This document shows, piece after piece, positions 32,583-43,373 of a DNA stretch of 64,000 nt. The notes beneath the pieces were generated by a model. That model made no database searches and had not been told where the DNA came from. It saw only the letters and a list, made by a program, of their open reading frames with translations. Position 1 is the first letter of the stretch. The number at the start of each line of letters is the position of its first letter. Location of the stretch: the NCBI RefSeq assembly GCF_026914185.1, contig NC_070560.1, forward strand, positions 5,943,501 to 6,007,500, written 5' to 3'. A program made the translations under genes and the position numbers. Source of the stretch: Puccinia triticina. Taxonomy: Eukaryota > Basidiomycota > Pucciniomycetes > Pucciniales > Pucciniaceae.

Positions 32583-33156
32583 CTAGAGGCTAAGGCGGCT
32601 GCGCCGCTGCGGGGTAAAGTCCTGCTACCATCTATCTTGCTCATTTTCTCATAACCATTTGCACCCAAATCACACACAGGTTACGCCTTAAAGAGAAGCA
32701 TCCCAATCTCTGTTCATGACACATCATGAACTCCAAACCAAAACCATGTGAATTTAATCAAATTCTCATTTCATGCAACCTTCAATGCCGCCAAACCCCT
32801 CCAATATTCATAGTCTTCCCCGCAAACATGCTACACCTGGAGTATAATTTATTCAATTCTTTACTTGATTCTTTTAAAAATTGAGGCCTCTGACTGAAAT
32901 CCTGAATTTTTTTAAAAAAAGCTCTAGGACTCTTGAAATCAACTTTTGTATTGTAATTAACTAATTGAAAAATGTCTTCAACCTGAAACCAGCTTACAAA
33001 TTCATACATCATCATCTGAGAGGTCAGGATGATGATGATGTCTATCTGACAGAAATTATTGCAAACAATGTACTTCTTAACGCCAGCGTCAAACAAAAAG
33101 GTACATACACACAAAAATTGGGCGGATTTCTTCACCTAGCTCTAGACCTATGCACA

Positions 33157-33800
33157 TCAAAACCTATATGCACGAATGGGCTCGACTGGGTCTGGCATTG
33201 TGTAGAAGGGTCGGATCACCAACAAAAACTTATTGATTATGTAATAATCTGATGTTTGGAAGAGATGATCAACATTATATTTCGGTAGCTGGTGGATATT
33301 TGGATTGACCGATCTGGAGTCAATCATGTTGTTGATGAGGATCTGGACTGCCTCAGTGTGGGACAAGCGGAGGGTGGTTGCGAGGAAGCAGAAGTCGTCT
33401 AGGTGGTGCTGGGACTTGATCGTCTGGATCTCGGGGCCCGACAAGGACCGAAGGCCCTTGAAGATGGACAGCCAGAGTTGGTCGAGCAGGTCAACGGCCT
33501 TGTGGTAGTATGGCTATCTCAAGGTCAAGGCCAATGAATTCGCCTACACACACATATTTATAAATTTAGACCAGTCTCGCAGAGTAAATATACCAGAAGG
33601 AAAGGGGAGGTGGTCTCAACTCATGTGGCAAGAGGTGCTTGAGTTCTCTGCCTGGAACACTGGTCCAATCTTGTAGACGCGCTCGAAGTCGGCAGCAATG
33701 GCCATCTGCTTGGCCAGCTTGGGCGCGCTCGCGCCAGAATCTGTTGCCACTCCAGTTCTCCTGTGATTAGCATTGGTCGCAGCGCCAAAGATAGAATTTG
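33157..33800 (-). pseudogene. Captured fragment of cytosolic aspartyl-tRNA synthetase gene
   Basis: Class II AspRS core motifs can be read in order on the minus strand. First comes [26 protein letters not shown], shown here in two blocks: [15 protein letters not shown] and [13 protein letters not shown] retained intron-like gap with GTGTAG acceptor follows, then EFIGLDLEIAI, a 1-nt type frame slip, YHKAVDLLDQLWLSIFKGL, and finally YYIINKF and VIRPFYTMPDP. These correspond to motif 2 and the following segment of eukaryotic cytosolic AspRS. The catalytic C-terminus is absent. It was probably captured as genomic DNA from a host gene by the Helitron and is not expected to be functional. Confidence 0.85.
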
Positions 33801-34562
33801 AATGATTCATCAACCACAAATTGGCCGCCTGTTTTCTCGGTGCGTTTTTATGGACCCATTTGATTAAAACTGGCTATGTATGAGGGAGAGGGGCAAGAGG
33901 CTGATGGTGCAATCGTTGAAGAAGCCTGCTTATTATGTCCCCGGGGATGCAGGCGATGCAGGCCAAGGCCGGGCAAGCCAACAGAGATTGAGATATAGAA
34001 GTGACGACGGCGCCCAGGGTTAGTGAGGATCTAGCCGTGTCTCCACTTCGAAATCCAAGGAGGATGGAAATCGTGTGCGGCCTGCGCCTATCGACAGTCA
34101 CTTGGAGGACGGATTAAGAGGAAGCTTAGTTCAAGGCGTGCGCTTTTGGGCGACGGGGGTGGCAGTATTGCGGGACGTACAGATTTGGTTGTGGTGATCT
34201 CACCAAAGTCTTTGCGGTGTGGCTGAGATTGTTGGGAAGGGCAAGGTTGTCAGGGGTTGTAGCACAAAAATCCATGTTGCGGTGTCCGAGGTGGTGTCGA
34301 GTATATAAGAAACTGACCACTGGTGATATTGATCCCCCAGCCAAGTGCTTCACTCGGCTCTCCCCCCTCCGCTGTCGCACTTGCTCAGTTTGAGGGGTTT
34401 ATATACTTGGTGGCCCCCCTTTGCATAATGCCTTAACTGCGCGCGCTGGGGGTCATCCTTGTTTTGTCTTTTAAACCTGCTAGACAGGAAGGGACAATTC
34501 ACATTTTATAGGGGGAACCCTTGATCCTGAATTCTATGTTTTGCTGTCTTTAATAAACTTGG
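33801..34562 (-). other. Helitron interior of unknown origin
   Basis: About 760 bp between the AspRS piece and the Helitron 5' end. Minus-strand open frames (for example 34380-34126) show no recognisable domain. It may be promoter or first-exon DNA captured with AspRS, or DNA from another gene. Confidence 0.4.
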
Positions 34563-34563
34563 A

Positions 34564-37500
34564 TACAGTCTGTGATGACATCAAATACACTTCCATCTAG
34601 ATAGTAGTGGAGTTTCTCTAGGGCCCAGACTAAACATAAGCATTCTAGTTGGCTTGCTCCATATCTTGCTTCAGTTTTCTTGAGTTGTCTGGATATGAAA
34701 CAAATGGGACCTTCCACTGGTTTATCATTGATGATTTGTAATTGATGGAGTGCTGCTCCTAGTCCTTCCATTGAGGCATCAACATATAATACAAAAGGTT
34801 TCTTGAAATCTGGCATTAATAATAGAGGTGCTCTAGTCAGATGTTCTCTTATTTTATTAAATGCCATATGTCTTTCTGTGGTCATCTCAAAGGCAGTATC
34901 ATTAGAAGCTATCTCATACAAGCTTCTGGCCATGGCTGCATAGCCTTCTAGGTGTTGTCTATAGTAGCTGGCAAACCCAAGAAAGCTTTGCATTTCTTTT
35001 TTGTTTGTAGGTGCTGGTTTTTGTAACACTGCTGCTACTTTATTCTGGTCTATGCATAATGCTAGTCCTGAAACTACGTGTCCTAGTGCTTTAATTTCTG
35101 CAAATCCAAATGCACATTTCTTCAGGGAAATTTTCATATTGACATTAATTATCTTTGTAAGAACCAGTTCTATTCTGCTCATGTGGTCTCCCCAAGTCTC
35201 AGAGCATATAATTATGTCATCTATGTATATAATTAGCCATCCCAGTCCAAGTTCTTCACAGAAGATGGTATTCATCATTCTTTGGAAATGTGATGGGGCA
35301 TTTTTGATTCCAAAAGGCATCCTGAGGTATTCATAAACACCTTTGTGTGTTATAATTCTCAGGTATTTTCTTGCACGTTCTGTTACTACATTCTGATGAA
35401 ATCCTTTCAAAGCATCCATACTTGTAATGTATTTTGCTTTAGCTAGGTTAGTCAGAGTCTCCTGTATCCTTGGTATAGGATATCTGTCTGGGACTGTGTA
35501 GGTGTTCAGTGCACGGAAATCTCCTACCATGCGTGATTTACCATTGTGGTAGGTTATAATTACTGGTGTGGTTATTTCCACTTCTTCATTATGCCCTACT
35601 TTTCTAAGGACATTAAGTCTTACCAGCTCATCCAAGTGTTTTGCAAGCTCTTCTCTTGCTCTGGGGCTTGCTGGGTAGGCTGGTCTCCTTAGCAAAGGTG
35701 GGTAGGGGCGCTCTATGTTTAATGTAATGTCCACTTCGTGGCCTATGATTGCCCCTAGTGGCTCCTTGTCTGATGCAAATGCAGCCTTGTTCCTATACAG
35801 CATGTTGCGTAACTGTAGTAGTTGATCTACGCTCAGTTTATCATTAAAATTAGCTTCTGCCAGTTGTTCTCTTCCAAATCTTTCTTTTTCTTCATCCTGT
35901 ATTTCTACTTGTTCCACAGGTAAAGGCTCTTTGGATTTAAATAGGAATTTCTTCTTTTTATTGTCATTCCCAATAGTGAAGTATCTTTCTCTGCTATTGG
36001 TTATGTCAAAGCCATAGATATTTAAGTAATCATTTCCTAGTATGAAGTGTTTACTTACTGCATCCTCTATTACAATGAATTCCACTGTCATTCTGACTGA
36101 TCCTGTTGGGTGAGGGATTATTATGGGGCATTCAAATACTCCTATTGGCTTCATGGTACTGCTGGCACTGTTTATTCTTAATTTTCCTAGTGGTAGAAGA
36201 ATATCTTTGTAATCTGGGCATAACTTCCTCAAGTATGTCTCAGGTACTACTGAGCAATATGCACCACTATCAAGTAACATTTCTGCTTCTCTACCATTAA
36301 ACAGTATATGTGTAATGTTGGTTTTACCAGCTGTGTAGCCTTTCCCTCTTGTAGGTTTAGTTTTCATCAGTCTGGCTTCCTGGATATTTCCTATAGGTTG
36401 TCCTGGGTGCCATGCTTGTGGTAAATTGTGCTCTGTTTCAGTTTCAGCCATTTCTATATCTATGTTGATCATATTACAAGACCCTGATGAGACTGAAGAC
36501 CCATCATCATGTGTTTCTTCTGTGTCTGATTGAGTCTTCTCTTCAACTGTCTCTTCTGTCTCTATTTCAACATTGTTAATGTTTTTCTTTGGTTGAGGGC
36601 AGTTTGGTGAAGTGTGTCCCATTTTACCACAGTTGTAGCACTTCTTATCCTTCTGATAACTCTGGTCTTTTGAAGTGGATGGTTTCTTCTCTTCTGTTTT
36701 CTCATTTTTATCTCCTTGATATTTAGGCTTATATCTTCTGCCAATGCGTGTACGTGTAGTTATGTCTTCTAAAGTGTTAACAGTATCTTCCGTACTTGCA
36801 TTGTAGGGTAGTCTACTTTTAATGGCGTGCTCTAGATCTCCTCCACATTTTTTGAGGATTCTTAGGTGGACTTCATTGTCTGTTAAATTGGGCCAAATGG
36901 CTTTCAATCTATCCTTCTGAGATATGACCCATTTGAGTGGATTATCCTTTTCAATATCAAAGGTGCTCTCATCAAATTTATTCTCAATTTTGAAGCGCCA
37001 TGCTGGGCTTCCCCATTTACTATTGATTTGGTTTTTCCACCATTCCCAAGATTGTTTGCCATGGGTTGAGCGTAAGTCTGTGAACCAGCGCTTGGCGCAA
37101 CCTTTGAAGAGGCTGTTGAGTCTTCCAGTAATTGAGGAATCACTAAGCTCAAAATCTTCTTGGTACAAATCAATTGTTTTAATGAAGTCCAAGTGATCAT
37201 ATTCTCCTTCACCTCTAAATGATGGCCAATCTTTAATTCTGGGTACATCTTTAGAGTTATCCCTCATAGTTTGGATACTTGGGTTGTATGATTGTTCTTT
37301 GAAAAATGGTGTTGGTGGTACTGTGTACTCCTTTCTCAATGGTGTTTCCTCCTCTGCCATTCTTCTGAAGGGATTGCTGGACTGATGTGGTGGTACATCT
37401 TTTATTCCTTTTTTGTATGGTGTCTGAACTTGGGGTTGCACTTGTGTATTGTTGCCAATTTTTTGTGCTATGTAATCCATGCTATTCATAATTTTTCTCT

Positions 37501-38953
37501 GCATTTCATCAAATTTATTGTTGATTTTAATAATTTCCTCTGCCATACTGTCACTATTATGTATAATGAGTTGTTCTAATTTATCAACTTTGTCCATTAT
37601 TTCAAGTATGTTTTCATCTTGGGTTTCACGGTTTTCTGACTCATGCTCACTATCTATTTTTAATTGGTCCAATTTACTGGTAATATCCAATCTGTTGATA
37701 TCAATATTTATTGCATTTAATTTGGCAATTACTGTGCTGTCTTTAGCATTTGTCTGAATTTCTGCCGTGACTTTTTGTAATTTATTATTATAATCTACAA
37801 GTCCCAATTTTATATTACTTATTTGTTGTATTATTCCTGTGGTTTTCTTAACCTCTGGTACAATAATTTTTATATCTTTAGCGCTATCCATCGCATGTTC
37901 TGCTAAGTTTTTAATTTTAAAGGCGCTATCATGTACATTCTGGTGAATTGCATTAATTTTGCTATCAATGTGCTCGATGTTTTTAATTAAAATTTGATTA
38001 AAAAAATCTTCCACTCGTGCTAGGGGCTTGTTATGGTCAATGAGCTCTTCGAGTTTTCCTGTCTTATCCTGTTTGTGACTTTCTTTTGTCTCTCTGGTTG
38101 GTTTCTCAGCGTGTTCCTGCTTGTTTAAGCGTTGAACCTCTTGGCGCACTGTCTTAGTTTTTGGTTTGGGGATATCAATACTTCCTTGTACTATTGCATA
38201 TTGTTCTTGGTTCACAACGCTATTTGTATTTATAAGACTATGTTTCTTGTTAACATATGGATAGGACTTTATTATCGGCTCTTTAGCAGGCGGTAGGATA
38301 GGTGAGACAGACAGTAAAACGTGCTTAGTAGCAGATGGTAGTGATTCAGACGTTAAGATAGGTTTATTATTAGATTTCGAGACATGTGAGACAGACGGTA
38401 AGACAAGCTCGCTAGCGGACAGGAGGATATGCTCAGTAGTATGGAAAAACTTAGATGACGAGGCTACCGGCTCAGGCTGGTTAGTATGAGCTACTCGGTC
38501 ATGGCGTTCTTGACCTCCATCAATACTCGGGCAATGTTGAGTGTTTCTTTCCAGTCTACTTGACCCTCTCTGGTAGTCGGTCGTCTTTGGTACGGTTGTT
38601 GCCTGGTTTGACGGTTGTTGGAGCCCGAGGCTTGCGGTTGGCAAAGGTTGGAGCTCGAACTTTGGCGTTGGTTGTTCTTCAAACTCTTTGGGATTGTGTA
38701 ATTTCCGAATTTGTTCTTCTTCTGCTCGTTGCTTTCCTTTACCTTGTTCTTCTGGTTCTTCTCCAGGGTTCCCATATGCTTTCTCTTGGTGTATGGGTTC
38801 CAACCGTCTGAGTACTGGTTGATCAAGACTTTCCACGGGAGGAAAGTTAGTAGGACCTTGTACGAGCTGATTGCCTGGTCAAGATACATCTTCAAAAGGT
38901 CCATCTGATCGTAGTCCTTCGCATTGAAATACGCGGCTTTTGTCGCTTTGTAT
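34564..38953 (-). pseudogene. Element E Gag-protease-RT polyprotein (main part)
   Basis: A single minus-strand frame, stopped once by TGA at 38881-38879. The N-terminal 550 residues include a Pro/Ser-rich part and a long heptad-type coiled coil (about 37950-37480). Then come a capsid-like region (WPSFRGEGEYDHLDF ... WWKNQINSKWG), a zinc knuckle (CYNCGKMGHTSPNC, near 36620), protease (MLLDSGAYCSVVP, near 36270), RT (MDALKGFHQNVV; YIDD near 35220) and the RNase H start (VLYVDASMEGLGAAL). It ends where the Helitron inserted. Gag and pol are in one frame, unlike elements B and D. There is no ATG at its 5' edge because the frame comes from 39808 across the TRIM. Confidence 0.9.
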
Positions 38954-39060
38954 TGTTAAGTTGTCTGTTAGTCTGCTACCATGATGTATCACCACAGTAT
39001 GGAGGGCTGTTGGATTGAACCATGAGCACTACCAACCAACCACCCAGCTGGCAGCCACAA

Positions 39061-39146
39061 GCGTCTGTAGCCTAGTTGGTAAAGGCAGCACTCTAGTATG
39101 TGTCTCAGCATAGCTGAGGTCGTGAGTTCGACTCTCACCAGACACA
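39061..39146 (+). tRNA. tRNA-like gene in TRIM LTR (left copy)
   Basis: From GCGTCTG to CAGACAC. A-box TAGCCTAGTTGG and B-box AGTTCGACTCT are near consensus. The T arm is perfect (GTGAG-TTCGACT-CTCAC), and a six-pair extra arm (CTCAGC-ATA-GCTGAG) indicates a class II, serine- or leucine-type fold. The acceptor stem has one mismatch, and the anticodon stem is weak with a loop around TCTAGTAT, so the isotype cannot be set. It may act as a Pol III promoter rather than a working tRNA. Confidence 0.6.
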
Positions 39147-39481
39147 TCTTCATTTTACAGTCTCTACAGGTTATGAGCCCAGAGCTACCTGAGCGCTACT
39201 CGCTTACAATAGAGACTTGATGAATTTGTGAATGCTTACTTGTAAGACCACGCAAACCCCTATAAGCCTACATCTAGATCACGGGTTCAATCCCTACGCT
39301 GATCATCTTTCCTGGGTCTCGTTCCCACTCTCTCTTGGGGTCAATCCCCACTTCCCATCATGTAGCAAGGGGGGGTGTTGAGTTGTCTGTTAGTCTGCTA
39401 CCATGATGTATCACCACAGTATGGAGGGCTGTCGGATTGAACCATGAGCACTACCAACCAACCACCCAGCTGGCAGCCACA

Positions 39482-39568
39482 AGCGTCTGTAGCCTAGTTG
39501 GTAAAGGCAGCACTCTAGTATGTGTCTCAGCATAGCTGAGGTCGTGAGTTCGACTCTCACCAGACACA
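39482..39568 (+). tRNA. tRNA-like gene in TRIM LTR (right copy)
   Basis: Second copy of the sequence at 39061-39146, in the other LTR, with the same A-box, B-box, T arm and long variable arm. Confidence 0.6.
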
Positions 39569-39590
39569 TCTTCATTTTACAGTCTCTACA

Positions 39591-39808
39591 TGTATATCGT
39601 CACTGCGTCTTCCTGTGCTTTGTTCAGGACTAGGGCCAAGAGACGTTAGTATGGAATCGTTTCCTATCTTTGAAGGGGTATCTAACCTTGAGGGGGTGCC
39701 TCTATGACTACCTCGAGCTCGTCCTCTTCCGGCTCTTCCCCTTCCTCTACTTCTTTTGGTGGGGGGAGGGTTCGCAGCGTGGTCTTTTCCTGATCTAGTG
39801 TCGACCAT
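39591..39808 (-). pseudogene. Element E Gag N-terminus
   Basis: True ATG at 39808; the protein begins MVDTRSG, a start common in Ty3 Gag proteins, followed by an Arg/Gly-rich stretch (RSRGRGRAGRGRARGS). It is interrupted after GRRSDDI by the TRIM and continues at 38953. Confidence 0.85.
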
Positions 39809-40426
39809 GGTTAGTTACTTGATAGTTTTCTTGTTTCGACTGTTTTTCTGTTATTAGTACTAACCTTTAAGCAATTTAAGTGCTGCTGCTTTCGGGTCGA
39901 ATTCTTTTTCAATGACTCGAGCTGGTAGTGTCGCCGGGTGGGGTCGTTTCTTATCCTGGTATGGGCTAAGAAAAAATCCCGGCGGGAGCGATTCCGTTTG
40001 TTTGGCTTGCTTCTTCTCGGCTTGCTGATTGATCGGATTGTTCTGGTCCGGTTGCTTTGTCGCGGTGGTATTTGGATCACCTTTCTTGGTTTGATCTGGT
40101 TGGTTCTTGGCGGTTTGGGCGGCTGGCACGGTCGCAGACACTAAACTCACGGGGGTAATAGAAAAAAACGGAAAAAAAGATATGTTTTTAGTTTATGTGG
40201 TTTTATATGTTTTTTTATCGGTTTTATTCTTTTATGCGCAATATGTCAGAAACAAGGGAAACGGTCGTACTTGTTTATTGATTTCAATTGATTTTATGTA
40301 ATAAAAAGCGGGGTTCTGGTGGCAAAATCTGTGGATGATTGCTAGGAACTAGGGCAAAAACTCGAGAAAAATCAGTTTTGGTCCTTGACAGGTGCTCTGA
40401 GTAAAAAACACAATGAGGCCCCCAAT
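39809..40426 (-). other. Element E leader with upstream open frame
   Basis: 618 bp between the 5' LTR and the gag ATG. The sequence after the LTR (ATTGGGGGCCTCATTGTG on the minus strand) is the primer-binding region. A minus-strand open frame at 40150-39860, rich in Gln/Pro/Lys, has no ATG and no known domain. Its function is unknown. Confidence 0.5.
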
Positions 40427-41424
40427 TGACAGCTCTGTTTATGAAACTAAAGGTCAAAACCATAAATTTTATATGTAATTAAGGTTTGTAGACCCTTGCA
40501 CTATAACTGTGCTGAAATAAAACACTGGTAAAAATAATACCAAGCTTGTTACGTGGTAATTAGCCACTACAAGGGTTTTTCTCTCTTTATGTAAGAGGTA
40601 GAAGGCTTTATTATTAATAATATATAATTATTATTAACAGGGAGTTGAGGCGTAAAAATAGCTGGTAAGAGCTTAAGCTGATTGGCTGCTTGACAGAGGC
40701 TGTAGTCTTACTGCAACTATTTTTAAAGAATTTACGCTAAAAATTGCTATATAAGGGATTTTGTTGAATTAAAAGTGTAGATTCTAGTAATTTTGACGTG
40801 CTAGGTGGGGTTTTATAAGGGATACACTGCTCTTGAAAGCAGGAGGAGAATATTCACGAGTAACTTACAGGTTATGGTGGGTGAATAGTCTGGGGGATCT
40901 TTTCCTGAGGGCCAAATAGGCCTCTATTTATAGAGGGGACTTCAGTGGGCATAAACACTGAGTCCTTTTCTCCCTATGGGAGTATCCAGGGCTGTAGCCG
41001 TGAAAAGGGCTTGGCTGTGGGTATTTTAATTGTATTAAAATAGACTAATTTCCCTGACTCTGTCACATGACATGTTTATAACCAATTGTCATGTGAAAGA
41101 GCTTCAGTAGAAGTCTACATAATACTTTCACGGGGTATTTTTACACGAGTAATATTACTCATTATTGTACAACAGTTTAATTTTATGTACTTTAATTGTT
41201 TTACTAATTTTTTGTATGTAATACTATTTTTGGGCGCTTTCTGTGGCCAATTCTAATTTATACAATTAGTACATGAAGGAATAGGAATAAGGGGGTACTT
41301 TAAGTGGGTGACCCCCCTTAATTTATGATGAGGAATCTGATTCTGCAATAATAATTTAATGATTATTATTATTTACTGAGTTATTGCAGTCTTTTGGATA
41401 CTTGATGTATCTCTAAGGCTGACA
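40427..41424 (-). repeat. Element E 5' LTR
   Basis: 998 bp, nearly identical to 29758-30755 (differences noticed near 40462 and 40634). The palindromic TATA block is at 40921-40936. Confidence 0.95.
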
Positions 41425-41429
41425 GCATG

Positions 41430-42889
41430 AATCTTGGAGTAAGATAGCCCAGTGGAACATTGCAAAGGTCAAGTTCCATTGAGTTGAGACGTCAATGTCA
41501 AGACACTTGATTTTTTTTTGTAGAGATCCGGCTGAATCAAGCTGACGACCTTTGCAAAGCGTTCACGGCGCTGAGGTGAGAACCAAACCCATGTACACAA
41601 GCCGTGTATTCTTTTGAGAATACTTTTTGCATTGATCTCAGCGCCGTCTGGTTCGCTTGTCATGTATCCAATACCCATCTGATCGGGCTGGGCTTGACTT
41701 TCTGCATTTTCTGAAGAGCCCATTTGATTGGTTGGCAGCGCTTTACCATCATTATCTTCATCTAAAGTTCCAAGAGCGGATATTCCTGCTTTGGCAGTAA
41801 GGTTGATCACATGAGCAACACACCCAAGTAGTTCCATTGAATTGTTGAAGCTAGGGATCTGAAGGGATAGCTCTTGTGCCATCCAATTGTTTATTGCAGC
41901 GTTATCCGCGGTAATTGTGTGGATTTTTTCAATGCAGTTATAGCTTTCAAGCGTATCATAGAATAATTCAGCAAATCGTTTGCTTGTATGTTGGCCTGGC
42001 GGAAGTTCTTGGTCAGTTTTCTTCTTGGAGATTTAGCAAGTCAACAACTGAAGACATACCCTTGATATGGGGCACTGCAAGTGTCAAGTCTCTCATCTCA
42101 AACTTCTCATTGATATAATGAGCTGTTACCGCCATGAAAGCGGTGACATTGGGAGCAGTCCAAGTGTCGGTCGTAAAGGATATTGAATCTTGCTTTGCAA
42201 GGAATTTCAGCTTAATGGTCTCTTGTGATTGAAGATACACTCTCATAACATGGTTGTAAATGCCAGTTCGGCTGACATCATTCATTAGAGGGGTGGCACC
42301 CTGGTTGAGTAGGGCTAAAAGTTCACGGAACAACTTTTGTTTGACCATGGTGAACAGAAGATCACTTTTGGCTAAGAAGTATACCAAGGCATTCTTGAGG
42401 GATTCATTGTTGAGCTCTACCTGCAATGAAAGCTCAAAGCCCGTCAGCTGCTCAGAATACTCATGGCTCTGGTACCCAAAAGATCGGAATCCATTAAAAA
42501 CCCTGATACATTTGACTCACTTTTGGTTTCAAAGCACCTGACTTTGACCAGCTCTCAAGATCCATGTGCAAAGACTTCTTTGTTTTCTTCAGCAGTTTTG
42601 GATCTGTAAGGTGGTGGATGTGCATAAGGTGTCCATGGAAGCTTTTTGTACTTCCACTTTTATCCTTCTTGATCCTTGTCCCACAACACTTCCCGGTCTT
42701 TTGGACAACTTGACAGATAGCCTCGGTTCCATCCGCCGTTAGCTTGAAGTAATTCCAAACCCAACTCCGCTTGCTAGGTTGGGTTGGAGTAGTTTCTTCT
42801 TTGCTGCCATCTAGTTCGATATAGTTTGTTGCTGACAAGGCAGAGGATTCCGGCTGAGATGAGAGTAAATCGGAGGTTTTTCTTTTCAT
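41430..42889 (-). pseudogene. hAT2 transposase, N-terminal half
   Basis: ATG at 42889. A BED-type zinc finger is visible (SWVWNYFKL ... CCGTRI ... HGHLMHIHHL), then an intron (GTGAGT...TGCAG, about 42525-42427) and the RNase H-like catalytic start ISFTTDTWTAPN. Next come VAHVINLTAKAGI and, after a probable slip in an A9 run at 41511-41519, DVSTQWNLTF. Element E splits it at GCATG (41425-41429). Zinc-finger DNA binding plus the DDE core make it a hAT transposase. Confidence 0.85.
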
Positions 42890-42919
42890 CTTGTTGAAAA
42901 TCGAGGCTACTGATTGCAA

Positions 42920-43353
42920 ACCAAGGTTAATGTGGAGAATCCTAATAGAGCAGAAGAATGAATATTTCTAATATTATCAATAGAGAATGTTAGAAGAGGA
43001 TAGACAAGGTATTAATAGGTAAATACAAGTGTCAAAGAATAGTTGAGTTTGTATGTAATAGTATGTGAATAGTATTACATGGTAGTATGGAGTAATCCTG
43101 TAGTCTGGGTTACTCTATGCTACAACAAATCCTTCAATAATCCACCGTTACACCCCGCTGAAGCCAGATGGATAGATGCAATAGCCCTAACTAGGGCAAA
43201 ACTTGGCTCCTGAGCCATGGGCGGTCCATGGTGATAAGCATATCAAAAAAAAATTGGTATGCCCCGGGGCTTTGGGGTTCCCCGGGGCTTTTCCGGGGTT
43301 TGGGGCTCAGGATGACCCTCAGACCCCGTCCCGAACCCCGGGTCACAGCCTTA
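42920..43353 (-). other. hAT2 5' non-coding region and right terminus
   Basis: It contains the presumed transposase promoter and the GC-rich subterminal block (CCCCGGGG-type repeats at 43262-43340), ending in the terminal repeat at 43340-43353. Confidence 0.6.
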
Positions 43354-43373
43354 AATGAAGAGAACCCTCAATT

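Larger units (their letters stand above)
32583..34563 (-). mobile_element. Non-autonomous Helitron carrying an AspRS gene fragment
   Basis: On the minus strand it starts TCCAAG (34563) and ends with a GCGGC/GCCGC hairpin followed by CTAG (32583). It is inserted precisely between A and T of element E pol without a target duplication; removing it restores the RNase H frame (DCIALKSL). It lacks Rep/helicase. The cargo is a piece of an aspartyl-tRNA synthetase gene with at least one retained intron. A second Helitron 3' end with the same hairpin is at 18929. Confidence 0.88.
38954..39590 (+). mobile_element. TRIM retrotransposon with tRNA-like genes in its LTRs
   Basis: A 637-bp miniature LTR element. 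The 215-bp direct LTRs (38954-39168, 39376-39590) start TGTT and end CTACA, with two differences noticed. The internal region is 207 bp, with a PBS-like GGTTATGAGCCC just after the first LTR and a polypurine tract AAGGGGGGG before the second. Perfect TSDs TGTAT (38949-38953, 39591-39595) prove insertion into element E gag. It encodes no protein. Each LTR contains a tRNA-like sequence with Pol III A and B boxes. Confidence 0.9.
29758..41424 (-). mobile_element. Ty3/gypsy element E (minus strand), host to a Helitron and a TRIM
   Basis: 998-bp LTRs (29758-30755 and 40427-41424) lie inside perfect TSDs GCATG (29753-29757, 41425-41429), within the hAT2 transposase gene. On the minus strand the order is leader, one gag-protease-pol frame with no frameshift, integrase and a chromodomain-like C-terminus. 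The frame is interrupted by a TRIM (38954-39590), a Helitron (32583-34563) and two CGA-to-TGA-type stops. The two LTRs show only a handful of differences. Confidence 0.95.
28079..43353 (-). mobile_element. hAT2 DNA transposon, interrupted by element E and a MITE
   Basis: Terminal inverted repeats TAAGGCTGTGACCC (28079) and its complement (ending 43353) lie inside perfect 8-bp TSDs AATGAAGA (28071-28078, 43354-43361), diagnostic of hAT. Net length without the insertions is about 3.2 kb. The transposase is on the minus strand. Subterminal DNA is extremely GC-rich with CCCCGGGG blocks at both ends. Confidence 0.93.
27865..43368. mobile_element. About 220-bp MITE interrupted by hAT2
   Basis: The left end is AGGGTTCTC (27865-27873), the right end GAGAACCCT (43360-43368), flanked by CAATT on both sides (27860-27864, 43369-43373). 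Without hAT2 the element is about 220 bp. Its interior (27890-28060) is rich in CATAAAATCATAA-type motifs and is homologous to 58977-59221. Confidence 0.65.

Noticed and set aside
33157..33800. Functional second AspRS gene
   Set aside because: Fragment lacks the N-terminal and catalytic C-terminal regions, has a frame slip and lies between Helitron ends.
39200..39345. Further tRNA genes inside the TRIM
   Set aside because: B-box-like GGGTTCAATCCCT and GGGGTCAATCCCC occur, but no A box or cloverleaf can be drawn.
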